Shown here piece by piece: positions 1-7,871 of a DNA stretch of 64,000 nucleotides. This stretch comes from JAAXHH01 sp965248395. Its GTDB lineage: Bacteria; JAAXHH01. Each line of letters starts with the position of its first letter. Positions within the stretch are counted from its first letter, which is position 1. The notes under the pieces are model-generated. The model ran no database searches. It saw nothing but the letters and a program-made list of their open reading frames with translations, and was not told the DNA's origin. Where the stretch lies: the NCBI GenBank assembly GCA_965248395.1, contig OZ252103.1, positions 310,001 through 374,000 of the forward strand, written 5' to 3'. The position numbers and the translations under genes are program-made.

Positions 1-2
1 TT

Positions 3-527
3 GAGTGGGCGAGCGAACTGCAGCGGCGGGTGGGCATCGTCGTACACCGGATGCTTCAGCGGATGCGGGTCCCGGATAGCCTGGATTACAGCGAAGAGAC
101 CCTCCGCACCGCCCTCAGGCGCGAGGGACTGGACGGCGAAAAGCTCGACGAAGCCGCTTCCAGGGCGATGTCCGCCATCGCGAATACCCTCCGCGACGAC
201 CGAGGCCGCTGGATCCTCTCACAGCACGAAAACGACGAGCGGGAGCTTGCGCTGTCCACCAGAACGAAAGAAAGGGTTCGCCGTTACATCGTAGACCGGA
301 CCTTCGTGGACAACGGCAACCGCTGGATCATCGACTACAAGACAAGCGCCCACACCGGCGGAGACCTGGAAGGCTTCCTCGACAACGAGCAGGAGCGATA
401 CCGCGACCAGTTGGAAGGCTATGCGAGCATCATCCGGACCATGGATGTGCGGCCCATTACTCTCGGCCTGTATTTTCCGTTGCTGCAGGGGTGGAGGGAG
501 TGGGGGTTTGGAGAGGGCGAGGGGTGA
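3..527 (+). CDS. C-terminal RecB-type nuclease domain of an AddA/RecB-like helicase-nuclease (5' end outside window)
   Basis: The frame is open from the left edge (reading E-W-A-S-E-L before the first possible GTG at 30), so this is the end of a longer gene. Visible motifs are those of the PD-(D/E)XK nuclease at the C-terminus of AddA/RecB/UvrD-family helicases: an N-terminal GIVVHRML helix, VDRTFVD followed by WIIDYKTS (catalytic D and K), and the QERYRDQLEGY helix (QxxxY motif). By family knowledge such proteins resect double-strand DNA ends for recombination or degrade foreign DNA. The helicase part cannot be seen, so the subfamily is open. GC content matches the bulk of the window, unlike the next two genes. 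Confidence 0.85.
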   Translation, partial: EWASELQRRVGIVVHRMLQRMRVPDSLDYSEETLRTALRREGLDGEKLDEAASRAMSAIANTLRDDRGRWILSQHENDERELALSTRTKERVRRYIVDRTFVDNGNRWIIDYKTSAHTGGDLEGFLDNEQERYRDQLEGYASIIRTMDVRPITLGLYFPLLQGWREWGFGEGEG

Positions 528-564
528 TGCTTGATTAGAGATCGCCGGAAGGTAAGCAAAATCC

Positions 565-1233
565 GTGACAGACCCTGTGGTTGTTCTAGACGACCCAGTA
601 TCCAGCTTGGATGAGAATTCTATCTATCTTGCGTTCGGTTTCATAAAACAACATACACAGAACGCTGCTCAGCTTTTTCTTCTCACACACAACTTCACTT
701 TCTTTCGGCTAGTGCGGAATTGGTTTCATTACCTACCAGGGCAACGAAACGGACGAACCGATCGGCAACCTGCCCGATTCTATATGCTTGATCTTGTGCG
801 TGATTCCGAACCGAGGTCTACAACGATCCTACCACTCGATAATCTACTGAAGCAGTACGAATCGGAATATCATTATCTGTTTGCTAGGGTGTATCGTGAA
901 AGAAGTGTTTCTTCCAGGTCTACATTGGAACACTTATATGATCTCCCAAACATTGCACGCAGGCTATTGGAGTCATTCCTAGCGTTTCGTCGACCTCAAG
1001 TATCAAGAGACTTGTGGACGAAATTAAAAGATTCAGACTTTGATCAAAGTCGAAAAACAAGGATTATACGATTCGTCAACACCCACTCCCATATCGACGG
1101 GATTTGTGAACCCGAACACGATTTATCCCTACTCGGTGAAGCACGGCCGGTTCTCGATGATATACTGGAATTTATGGAATTCGAAGATCCAGGTCATTAC
1201 AGAGCCATGGTTGATGTGGTAACCTATACATAG
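565..1233 (+). pseudogene. 3' remnant of an AAA_13 (PrrC/RloC-like) ATPase
   Basis: A 222-codon frame opens directly after an in-frame TAA at 553, with a possible GTG at 565. Residues 5-16 form a Walker B plus D-loop (VVVLDDPVSSLD), and residues 39-47 the H-switch (LLTHNFTFF). The RIIRFVNTHSH and HYRAMVDV segments near the C-terminus are typical of the end of AAA_13 proteins. These ATPases are normally about 700-800 residues with a Walker A and coiled coil upstream. None of that is present, so the protein cannot bind ATP alone and is read as a truncation relic. Composition is clearly AT-richer than the flanks, suggesting transfer. Family knowledge links AAA_13 proteins to anticodon nucleases and other phage defence, but no toxin domain is visible here. 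Confidence 0.75.
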
Positions 1234-1394
1234 TACTAAACACTGAAGTCGAGCTGAATTCGTCACCGCTTCCTTTTTGAAACTGACGACTGAGGTCTGG
1301 AGTAAATTCCTTCAGACATGTGCAGCCAAGCCCGGTCCAAATACTTCGATTATACCAGCTGCCATATGCAAACAACCGGATTTCTCCTATGTCA

Positions 1395-2912
1395 TTACTC
1401 GAAGAATTGAAACAAAGACCCGATCTTCGGGTCGTCCAGAATCTTGGCCACAAGAGGTGTATCTTCCTCCTGGACCAATTGCCAGTCTGCCCCCAACAAT
1501 ACATCGAGTCCTGAATCCAAGAACCCAGACTCTGACATTCTGCGAAGAAGACTTGGACTGAATGGCCCATGACGCAGGTCTCCTTGCGCGACTCTTAATG
1601 CATCCGCGGAGATCCTATCAATGAGACCAAGGTGACGTATCTTCTTTTTGGATTTAAGTGCCATCGACAAATGCTTCATTATGTAAACCATTGATGTGAT
1701 ATCGAAATCCGTCCATTCCCTTGTAGCAAGTTTCTCTATAACTAAAGCCTTCGTAAGTCGTTCTGAGACCGTCCCAATTCCTATATTGCAACGATTTGCC
1801 AAATGCCACGAAGTTCCCGGATCGTCGACTTCTAGTTCACTAAGGATCCACGACACTTCTTCCTGATCAATTAAGCTAAGCATGAGGAAACATCCTCGAC
1901 GTGCCCATCTTCGTAGATCCTTGTTATCGTCAAAAATCAAAGGCGTTAAGCTAGGTATCGCTTCAGGAGAACCAATTACCCCAAGAGCAAACGCTGCTGC
2001 ACTACGGATTCGACTGTCTTCAGTTGGATTAGTTACAAATGCATTAAGGCGATCAATAAAAGCCGCATTCCCAGATCTGCCTGCTCGATCAACCGCCATT
2101 GCCCGAACTTCGAAGTCGGGATGGCACATTAATAGCTCAATATGCCGAACAGTTGCATCACTACGACGTTCTTCTTTCGAAAGAAACCTGAGTGTTTGGG
2201 ACAACCAGTATAGGGCTTGTTGACTATCTTCAGGCGTGACAATACTGATTGGATCTGTCTGCAATAGCTGGGATAGATGCTGGCTAGAAACCGACGCACC
2301 ATCAGGCCTCTTGTACCTAAATCGGACAGGACGATGCTTAGGATCCAAAAACGAAGGGGTTCTCTTTACTTGAGTCTTTTCAGGTCCTTCATCACTATCT
2401 GGAAGTGCCGTTGCGAGATTCGATTCCATTCGATCTAAGTAATCACTGGGTAGAGGTGTAGCCAAATCCCAATACCTGAAAAACACCTTCGAACATTCAC
2501 ATCCAAGTTCGGTAGATTCGACTAGAAGACTAACTTCGTGGTTCTTATGTAGTCCTCCTTCTGTTAAATTGGCAGACCCTATCAATACACGCTTCCGATC
2601 CGAAATCAGCATTTTGCCATGTAACATTGGAAGCGCACGAATCTCCAAATATGTACTAGCAGGATACAATGTAGATTTAAATGCATCAACGTGAGACGTA
2701 CCTCGCAAGAAATCCACTTCATCGAGACGAGACAATATCTGCAGCTTTACGGGGCTGGATTCTCCCAAGTTGTTAGAAATAAGGTTTGCCACTCTAGTTG
2801 TAATCCACGGTGACATGAGAAGGAGTTCTCCATGTGTGTTTTGCACGAACTTTGACAAGGTATCCGTCCAAGCTGATGAAATAACGTGTGTATCTGTGGT
2901 GATCCTAGCCAT
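1395..2912 (-). CDS. Phospholipase D-like (single HKD) protein with HEAT repeats
   Basis: About 505 residues. The start is ATG 2912, preceded by AGAGAGGG at 5-nt spacing; a longer frame from 3002 would begin upstream of the promoter at 2964-2991 and is rejected. Residues 1-180 are a PLDc-like domain with one HKD motif: H98-x-K100-x4-D105 and then GSAN at 112-115. After a polar linker, roughly residues 270-390 are HEAT-like helices (FEVRAMAVDRAG, SRIRSAAAFALG, KDLRRWARRG). A single HKD implies a homodimer active site, as in BfiI-like nucleases. Fusion of a nuclease-like domain to HEAT repeats, next to an AAA_13 remnant in an AT-rich patch, fits a defence or mobile-element role, but that is inference. 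No homologue is recognised by name. Confidence 0.7.
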   Translation of the reverse strand: MARITTDTHVISSAWTDTLSKFVQNTHGELLLMSPWITTRVANLISNNLGESSPVKLQILSRLDEVDFLRGTSHVDAFKSTLYPASTYLEIRALPMLHGKMLISDRKRVLIGSANLTEGGLHKNHEVSLLVESTELGCECSKVFFRYWDLATPLPSDYLDRMESNLATALPDSDEGPEKTQVKRTPSFLDPKHRPVRFRYKRPDGASVSSQHLSQLLQTDPISIVTPEDSQQALYWLSQTLRFLSKEERRSDATVRHIELLMCHPDFEVRAMAVDRAGRSGNAAFIDRLNAFVTNPTEDSRIRSAAAFALGVIGSPEAIPSLTPLIFDDNKDLRRWARRGCFLMLSLIDQEEVSWILSELEVDDPGTSWHLANRCNIGIGTVSERLTKALVIEKLATREWTDFDITSMVYIMKHLSMALKSKKKIRHLGLIDRISADALRVAQGDLRHGPFSPSLLRRMSESGFLDSGLDVLLGADWQLVQEEDTPLVAKILDDPKIGSLFQFFE

Positions 2913-3273
2913 TATACCCTCTCTTGTTCTATATAGTATTGGTTTGAAATTGGTACACGGATTAGTATAAATGAACTCGCGGTTATGGCAAATTAACCAC
3001 AATAGTTTTCATTTCTATTTGCAGTTAATTCCTTTGAGTGAAAATACAAATCATAGTCTCCGGTGATCCATGCGTTGGGGTAGGATCTAACTGGTATCAT
3101 GTTTAACTATTAACTCAAACCCAAATTAAGGTTAATAATCTCATCCGCCATCTTTAAACATTTCAATTACACATACATTACATAGAGCGTTTGGTCTGGT
3201 TCACATCTGGTTACAAATACGGGCAAGATTGGTTTTTTAAATTGCATATCGGAGATCACAGATTAGGAGCAAC
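2913..3273. other. AT-rich divergent intergenic region
   Basis: No convincing gene. The stretch separates the minus-strand PLD-HEAT gene from the plus-strand 80-residue ORF. Besides the promoter at 2964-2991 it is strongly AT-rich with short poly-A and poly-T runs, as expected for a shared upstream region. No terminator, tRNA or terminal repeat was recognised. Confidence 0.5.
2964..2991 (-). promoter_or_regulatory. Sigma70-like promoter of the PLD-HEAT gene
   Basis: On the minus strand: -35 TTGCCA (2991-2986), a 16-nt spacer, and -10 TATACT (2969-2964). The predicted transcript start near 2957 lies 45 nt before ATG 2912 and its strong ribosome site, which supports that start codon. Confidence 0.5.
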
Positions 3274-3516
3274 ATGACTTACAGTAACCAATACAATGGC
3301 GATAACCCGCGAACAGATATTAAGGATTCCGTTCACGACCTCTCCAATTACGAATCAACTGAAGGAATGCCCAGAAAGCCCAACGCGCAACTTACCCTAA
3401 ACGACCCGCCAGACAATCTATCAGAGGCGATACGCGTCCGTTTTGCACCACTGGGCGGCATAGAACTGGAATTACCGCCACGCGATCCCATGCGTGAGCC
3501 ACCAGATTTTGAGTGA
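3274..3516 (+). CDS. Small hypothetical protein (80 residues)
   Basis: ATG preceded by AGGAG at 6-nt spacing, which makes translation plausible. The product is hydrophilic, with no signal peptide, membrane segment or Cys pairs. The N-terminal half is polar and Asn/Ser/Asp rich; the C-terminal half is proline rich and acidic (FAPLGGIELELPPRD, ending PPDFE). No family is recognised. It lies at the boundary between the AT-rich patch and GC-rich core DNA, 79 nt upstream of the next gene. It could be a partner of the accessory genes or a short orphan. Confidence 0.45.
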   Translation: MTYSNQYNGDNPRTDIKDSVHDLSNYESTEGMPRKPNAQLTLNDPPDNLSEAIRVRFAPLGGIELELPPRDPMREPPDFE

Positions 3517-3595
3517 GACGAACGCATCAATCCTGATCGACATGGACCATGAACAAGTGATTCCGTATCATCATATAAATCCCAAAAGGACACCC

Positions 3596-4978
3596 ATGAA
3601 CCCCATCGACCTCGGCTCGCGCCGTGAGCTCTTCGTCGACCCCTATCTTGTCGACAGGTTAACGGACGCCCATTTGCACCTCCACGAACCAGTCCGGCGG
3701 GAAACAGTATTCCGCGTGCAGGAACCCTTGGAGAACGCCTGCACGGGGTGCTTCAACCTGGTACAGGCCGACGGAAAAATCCTTGTGTATTACCGCGGAT
3801 ATCACCCCACGGGTAAACACGAGGAACTGCCCGAAGGATGGGCGGAATCGCAGACGGCGAACCTGCTGGTCAGCGACGATGGCATCAACTTCGAACGGCC
3901 CAGCCTCGGCCTGGTGGAGGCAGAGGGTTCGAAGGACAACAACCTCATCATCCGCGGTTCCCAGGCGCACAACTTCTGTGTCTTCCTGGACGGCAACCCG
4001 TCCGCTCCGCCCGATCAGCGTTTCAAGGCCGTCGGCGGTGAGGGCATGAACAGACTTTTCGGATTTACCTCGTCTGACGGACTGGTCTGGGAATCCGTTC
4101 ATGACGGCCCCCTCGACATCACAGGAGCCTTCGACTCGGTCAATGTGCCTTTTTGGGATGACTATGCTGGCTGCTACCGCATCTTCAGCCGGTACTTCGA
4201 GCTGGACGAGGCCGGCGAACGTATCCGGGCCATTCAGAGCTGTAAATCGGATGACTTCATCCACTGGACGCAGCCCGAACCTCACGTGTACAACGATGGC
4301 GTTCCGATCGAGCACTTTTACACCAACGCCACCATGCCCTGTTCGGGGGCGGAGCACATCCTGCTCTCCTTCCCCATGCGGTTCGTGCCGGAAAGGACGA
4401 AGGATACGGAAGGCATGAGTTACCCGGGCGGCGGGGTCTCCGATGCGGTTTTCATGACCAGCCGTGACGGCGTCCACTGGGACCGTACGTTCATGGACGC
4501 CTGGCTGCGCCCCGGCCTGGAACAGCGCAACTGGGCCCACCGCAGCCAGACGCCGGCGGTTGGGCTGTTCCCGACCGCACCGGACGAATGGTCAATGTAC
4601 GTTGCCGAGCACTACGGGTGGGACACGAACGGCGTACGCCGAGTGACGGTCCGCCCTCACGGCTTCGCCTCGGTCCGGGCGGGCTACCACGGCGGCGAAC
4701 TGCTCACCAAACCGGTGACCTTCTCGGGATCGACGCTTTACCTCAACTACTCGACGTCCGCCGTGGGCGCCGTGACCGTGGAGATCCAGGATCTGGAAGG
4801 CCGGCCGATGGAGAGTTTCGCCGCCGAGGATATGGATCCGCTGTTCGGCGACGATCTCGACGCCCCGGTCGTCTGGAAGGGGTCTTGCGACCTGTCCCGC
4901 CTCAACGGCGTACCGGTCCGTCTGAGATTCATCCTGAAGGACGCCGATCTCTTTTCCATCCGGTTTGGCAATCGCTGA
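3596..4978 (+). CDS. Beta-propeller glycoside-hydrolase-like protein
   Basis: 460 residues from ATG 3596, preceded by AAAAGGA at 5 nt; a start at 3494 would overlap the upstream ORF. The N-terminus (RRELFVDPYLVD) and repeated blade-like motifs such as LLVSDDGINFERP, FTSSDGLVWES, KSDDFIHWTQP and TSRDGVHWDRT are of the sialidase/GH32-type five- or six-bladed propeller seen in Planctomycetes and related environmental phyla. The last 110 residues look like a beta-sandwich. No signal peptide is visible. Carbohydrate processing is inferred from fold only; the substrate and catalytic residues cannot be assigned. Gene ends convergently with the next one. Confidence 0.6.
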   Translation: MNPIDLGSRRELFVDPYLVDRLTDAHLHLHEPVRRETVFRVQEPLENACTGCFNLVQADGKILVYYRGYHPTGKHEELPEGWAESQTANLLVSDDGINFERPSLGLVEAEGSKDNNLIIRGSQAHNFCVFLDGNPSAPPDQRFKAVGGEGMNRLFGFTSSDGLVWESVHDGPLDITGAFDSVNVPFWDDYAGCYRIFSRYFELDEAGERIRAIQSCKSDDFIHWTQPEPHVYNDGVPIEHFYTNATMPCSGAEHILLSFPMRFVPERTKDTEGMSYPGGGVSDAVFMTSRDGVHWDRTFMDAWLRPGLEQRNWAHRSQTPAVGLFPTAPDEWSMYVAEHYGWDTNGVRRVTVRPHGFASVRAGYHGGELLTKPVTFSGSTLYLNYSTSAVGAVTVEIQDLEGRPMESFAAEDMDPLFGDDLDAPVVWKGSCDLSRLNGVPVRLRFILKDADLFSIRFGNR

Positions 4979-5129
4979 CGCGCAACCGATTTCGGTTCGG
5001 AGATGCCCGATGCGCGACCTGTCCCGGTTCGGAGATTCCTGAGTCTGCCGGAGTCTGGTTTGGGATCTCTTGAAGCGGGCTGGTGGCCTTGAGTTCGGAA
5101 GTTACCGTGACGGTGGTGAGGAACTGCCG

Positions 5130-5864
5130 TTACGCCTTCCTTCTTAATTTCCTGTAGATCAAGGGGGTCAAGGAGATGGCGACCAGGAGGGTGAAGGCGA
5201 TGCCGAGGTTGGTCAAAGCCGATGTGCGCAGGGCTGCGCGGGCGATTTCGTCCAGTTCGGCGCCGGCCATGTAGACCTGCATCAGCGAGGCCGCGGTGTA
5301 TACATAAATGAAACTGGCGGGTATGATGCCGAACATGGTCCCCAACACGTAGTGCATCTTGCGAATACCGGAGAGGCCGGCGGCGTAGTTCAGGAGATTG
5401 AAGGGGATGATTGGGATCAGCCGAAGCTGGAGTATGCGCAGGAACCCCTGGTTCCGCAGCTGCCGGTCGATCCGGTCGATGGGGCCCCCGATGTACCGGG
5501 AGATGAAATCGCGTCCCAGATAACGGGCCAGGTCGAAGGCCAGGTTGGCGCCGATGTTCGCGCCGATCAACACATAGATCGTACCCTGCATGGCGCCGAA
5601 GGAGAAACCGGCTACGAAGGTCATTACCACCATCGGCACGCCGACTGTCGTGAGAATCGCGTATAGGCCGATGAACACCAGGGGCGTCCACCAGAATCCC
5701 GCGATGGAATCGAAGAACCCCTCCATCACCACGGGCTTGACGAACTCGCCGAAGGGCGTGAAGGTAAAAGCCAGAAAGCCGGAAAAGGCGATCGCGAGCA
5801 GGATGACCAGTTTAGCGACCGACTTCGTCCGGCTTTCATTTTCGGCGGTGTCTGACTGCCTCAC
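5130..5864 (-). CDS. TVP38/TMEM64 (VTT/DedA-like) membrane protein
   Basis: 244 residues, GTG start. An N-terminal membrane segment (about 18-36) is followed by the VTT domain: a hydrophobic pair with GVPMVVMTF, then GANIGANLAFDLARYLGRDF, and RLIPIIPFNLLNYAAGLSGI leading to FGIIPASFIYVYTAAS. The RLIP/PFNLLNY re-entrant loop is the family hallmark. A further membrane helix precedes a basic C-terminus (RKLRRKA). The family sits in the inner membrane and is linked to lipid or proton transport; the exact substrate is unknown. It is followed by a DUF547 gene on the same strand 46 nt upstream, so co-transcription is likely. Confidence 0.85.
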   Translation of the reverse strand: MRQSDTAENESRTKSVAKLVILLAIAFSGFLAFTFTPFGEFVKPVVMEGFFDSIAGFWWTPLVFIGLYAILTTVGVPMVVMTFVAGFSFGAMQGTIYVLIGANIGANLAFDLARYLGRDFISRYIGGPIDRIDRQLRNQGFLRILQLRLIPIIPFNLLNYAAGLSGIRKMHYVLGTMFGIIPASFIYVYTAASLMQVYMAGAELDEIARAALRTSALTNLGIAFTLLVAISLTPLIYRKLRRKA

Positions 5865-5910
5865 AGCACGTACGTTTTCTTCATGAATTCATTCCCCGCT
5901 GTTTGTCCCT

Positions 5911-6696
5911 TTACTCGCCGCGCTGTTCGTTGATGCCCCAGTCATATTCCAGGTAGTCGACGTCCACGTCTTTTTCCTTCAGCAGGGCTCGGGCCGCGTC
6001 GTCCGGCACGTAGGGGGTGATGTAAACCAGTCGCTCCCGCTGGTTCCTTCCGAAATCGTCCTTGTACCAGTCCATGATCGGTGACAACCATACCGTTTTA
6101 TTTTCCGGATCGGCACGAAACTTACCGGGATCGGCGAAGAAAACAAGGGTATTCTCCTTCAGTTGCCGGTCCAGGCCATCCGCCGTGAACGCTTCGGTCT
6201 TCAGTGGCGGGCATCCAATGGAGGCGCACACCAGGGCGAAATGAATCAGGGGTTCGTTCATCTTGCGCAGGATCTTATGCTCGATGTCGTCCAGCGAGTA
6301 TTCCTTTCCGCGTATGTTGATCTTGTAATCCTTCCATATGCTGTACCCGAACAGGCTGACGTGATTCTTGATGCTGCTGGTCGGATAGAAATGCAGCATT
6401 CCCCGGATGGTCAGCGCATTGTAGGTATTGATCCAGAAGGCGAACAGCTCGTTCCTGTCCTTGAGCCCATCGGGATCAACACCCTTGATCATTTCCAGGT
6501 AACCGTCCAGCGTACCTACGTCGCGGGCTTTCCAGGTACGGTAGTCGATCAAACCCTTGTCATCGACGTATTTCTTCAATAGTCCGTCGTACACGGAGTG
6601 GTCCACCATTCCGTCTCCCTGTGGTTCGGCCGTTCCAGGTAGGAAGATCACCGACAGCGCAACGATCATCGAGACATTCCATCGTATTGTCCGCAT
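5911..6696 (-). CDS. Exported DUF547 protein
   Basis: 261 residues with an N-terminal signal peptide ending near GTAEPQ (residue 26). The DUF547 domain follows: YVDDKGLIDYRTW, FAFWINTYNALTIRGML, GKEYSLDDIEHKILR, HFALVCASIGCPPL with its conserved Cys-Cys pair, and LSPIMDWYKDDFG. The family is common in periplasmic or surface proteins of marine bacteria; the reaction is unknown, although the conserved Cys/His pattern suggests a hydrolase or transferase fold. It is probably the first gene of a two-gene unit with the TVP38 gene, divergent from the TlpA-like thioredoxin. Confidence 0.85.
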   Translation of the reverse strand: MRTIRWNVSMIVALSVIFLPGTAEPQGDGMVDHSVYDGLLKKYVDDKGLIDYRTWKARDVGTLDGYLEMIKGVDPDGLKDRNELFAFWINTYNALTIRGMLHFYPTSSIKNHVSLFGYSIWKDYKINIRGKEYSLDDIEHKILRKMNEPLIHFALVCASIGCPPLKTEAFTADGLDRQLKENTLVFFADPGKFRADPENKTVWLSPIMDWYKDDFGRNQRERLVYITPYVPDDAARALLKEKDVDVDYLEYDWGINEQRGE

Positions 6697-6718
6697 CTCT
6701 TTCGCCCCCCTAATTCCC

Positions 6719-6747
6719 TTGCCTCGAGTGCAATTCCATACTATCTT
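6719..6747 (+). promoter_or_regulatory. Putative promoter of the TlpA-like gene
   Basis: TTGCCT (6719-6724), a 17-nt spacer and TATCTT (6742-6747), with the predicted start about 55 nt before ATG 6808. It lies in the divergent region shared with the DUF547 gene. Confidence 0.4.
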
Positions 6748-6807
6748 GTATCAATAGCCGCAGACTGTTTGCGGACTGGATCCATCCTTCCAAGGTGGTA
6801 CGAAATC

Positions 6808-7374
6808 ATGGAAACGAAATCGCGCCTCAACGTCATCTACATCCTCGCCGCGCTGTTGATCGTGGCCGGATTGATTTCGGCAATCCTGGGCGAGTGGAAA
6901 TCGTCCGACATGTCCGTTATATATTCGTCTGATGAGTCCATTTCTTCGAGAGCGTTCTCGGTGGATCTGGATTTCGCACTGCGTGATCTCGACGAGAACG
7001 AAGTGACCATTGCCCAGTTCGAAGACCAGGTCCGGGTCGTCAATTTCTGGGCCACCTGGTGTCCCCCCTGCCGCGACGAGATACCCGACTTCCAGGCATT
7101 CCATGAAAACTACGGCGACCAGGGCGTAAAGGTCATTGGCATCGCCCTCGACGAAGAAGGCGCGGAAATCGTGACCCCCTACGTCGAGAAAGCGAACATG
7201 ACCTACCTGTCTCTCATCGATACCACACAGATGGCTGCCGCGAAGTTCGGCGGGATCTACGGCATCCCGACCACCTTTATCATCGACCGGGACGGGATGG
7301 TCCAGAAGAAACACGTAGGCCTCATGACCTACGAAAACCTGGAGTTGGCCGTACTGCCCCTGCTGGAGCAATAG
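6808..7374 (+). CDS. Membrane-anchored TlpA/ResA-type thioredoxin
   Basis: 188 residues from ATG 6808, preceded by AAGGTGG; an in-frame TTG at 6769 is less likely. A membrane anchor spans residues 8-27, followed by a short linker and a thioredoxin fold facing the periplasm. The redox site is WATWCPPC with Cys85 and Cys88, and the cis-proline loop is YGIPTTFIID. The CPPC motif and the anchor match AhpC/TSA-like TlpA/ResA proteins, which reduce disulfides during cytochrome c maturation or envelope redox repair. A c-type cytochrome gene and ccsA occur elsewhere in the window, so a maturation role is possible but not shown. Confidence 0.85.
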   Translation: METKSRLNVIYILAALLIVAGLISAILGEWKSSDMSVIYSSDESISSRAFSVDLDFALRDLDENEVTIAQFEDQVRVVNFWATWCPPCRDEIPDFQAFHENYGDQGVKVIGIALDEEGAEIVTPYVEKANMTYLSLIDTTQMAAAKFGGIYGIPTTFIIDRDGMVQKKHVGLMTYENLELAVLPLLEQ

Positions 7375-7871
7375 GGCACTTTCTTGCGCGTCGCGGTCCG
7401 CTTTCACTCCGCACGCAGGGCCGTGTAGTTTCTCCAGCGTTTCCACCGGTTTACACCCAATCCCTCCACCGCCGCTAGACGCTTTCTGTATTACCCGTTT
7501 CAATCCTGTGCGTTACCGCCCCACGGCGTAACGAGGGCCGCTTGAATAGTCGCGTTTCACCCCTTCAAAGTCAAGGAATGATTGCGTTCCGCTCAGGCTC
7601 GGATCATGCGTCGATCCGTCGCCAATCTGTTTTCCGCTTCGGCCCCGCCCAAGGGTCGAATCTCCCCTTCAGGCAGGGCTTTTACGGCCTCTTGATGGAA
7701 GGAGAAACCGCTTGACGCGCAGACGTGATCTTACTATGGTTTCAACATCGTAATGCCAACTTCCTCACGTGGCCTTCCGACGCTTCACAGCGATCGGATT
7801 TTCCGCAGTATTCCCGAGCGGAATGCCGATTCCCCCGGTCCGGCCGGAAGCCGGCCAGTCCAGCCTTGCCC
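7375..7871. other. Intergenic region upstream of mutS
   Basis: No gene supported over about 500 nt. An in-frame extension of mutS to 7725 (residues rich in R, P and S) lacks resemblance to MutS and is rejected. A possible promoter occurs at 7712-7740. No terminator or RNA gene is recognised. Confidence 0.4.
7712..7740 (+). promoter_or_regulatory. Putative mutS promoter
   Basis: TTGACG (7712-7717), 17-nt spacer, TATGGT (7735-7740). The -10 is imperfect. The predicted leader before ATG 7872 is about 125 nt. Confidence 0.35.

Noticed and set aside
565..1233. Active anticodon nuclease
   Set aside because: Only ATPase C-terminal elements are visible; no Walker A and no nuclease domain.
1172..1570. 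132-codon minus-strand frame past the PLD-HEAT gene
   Set aside because: Overlaps the end of two better-supported frames, is Trp/Cys rich and has no motif.
3083..3273. Possible insertion-sequence end or attachment site at the border of the AT-rich patch
   Set aside because: No terminal inverted repeats, target duplication, integrase or tRNA could be found there by eye.
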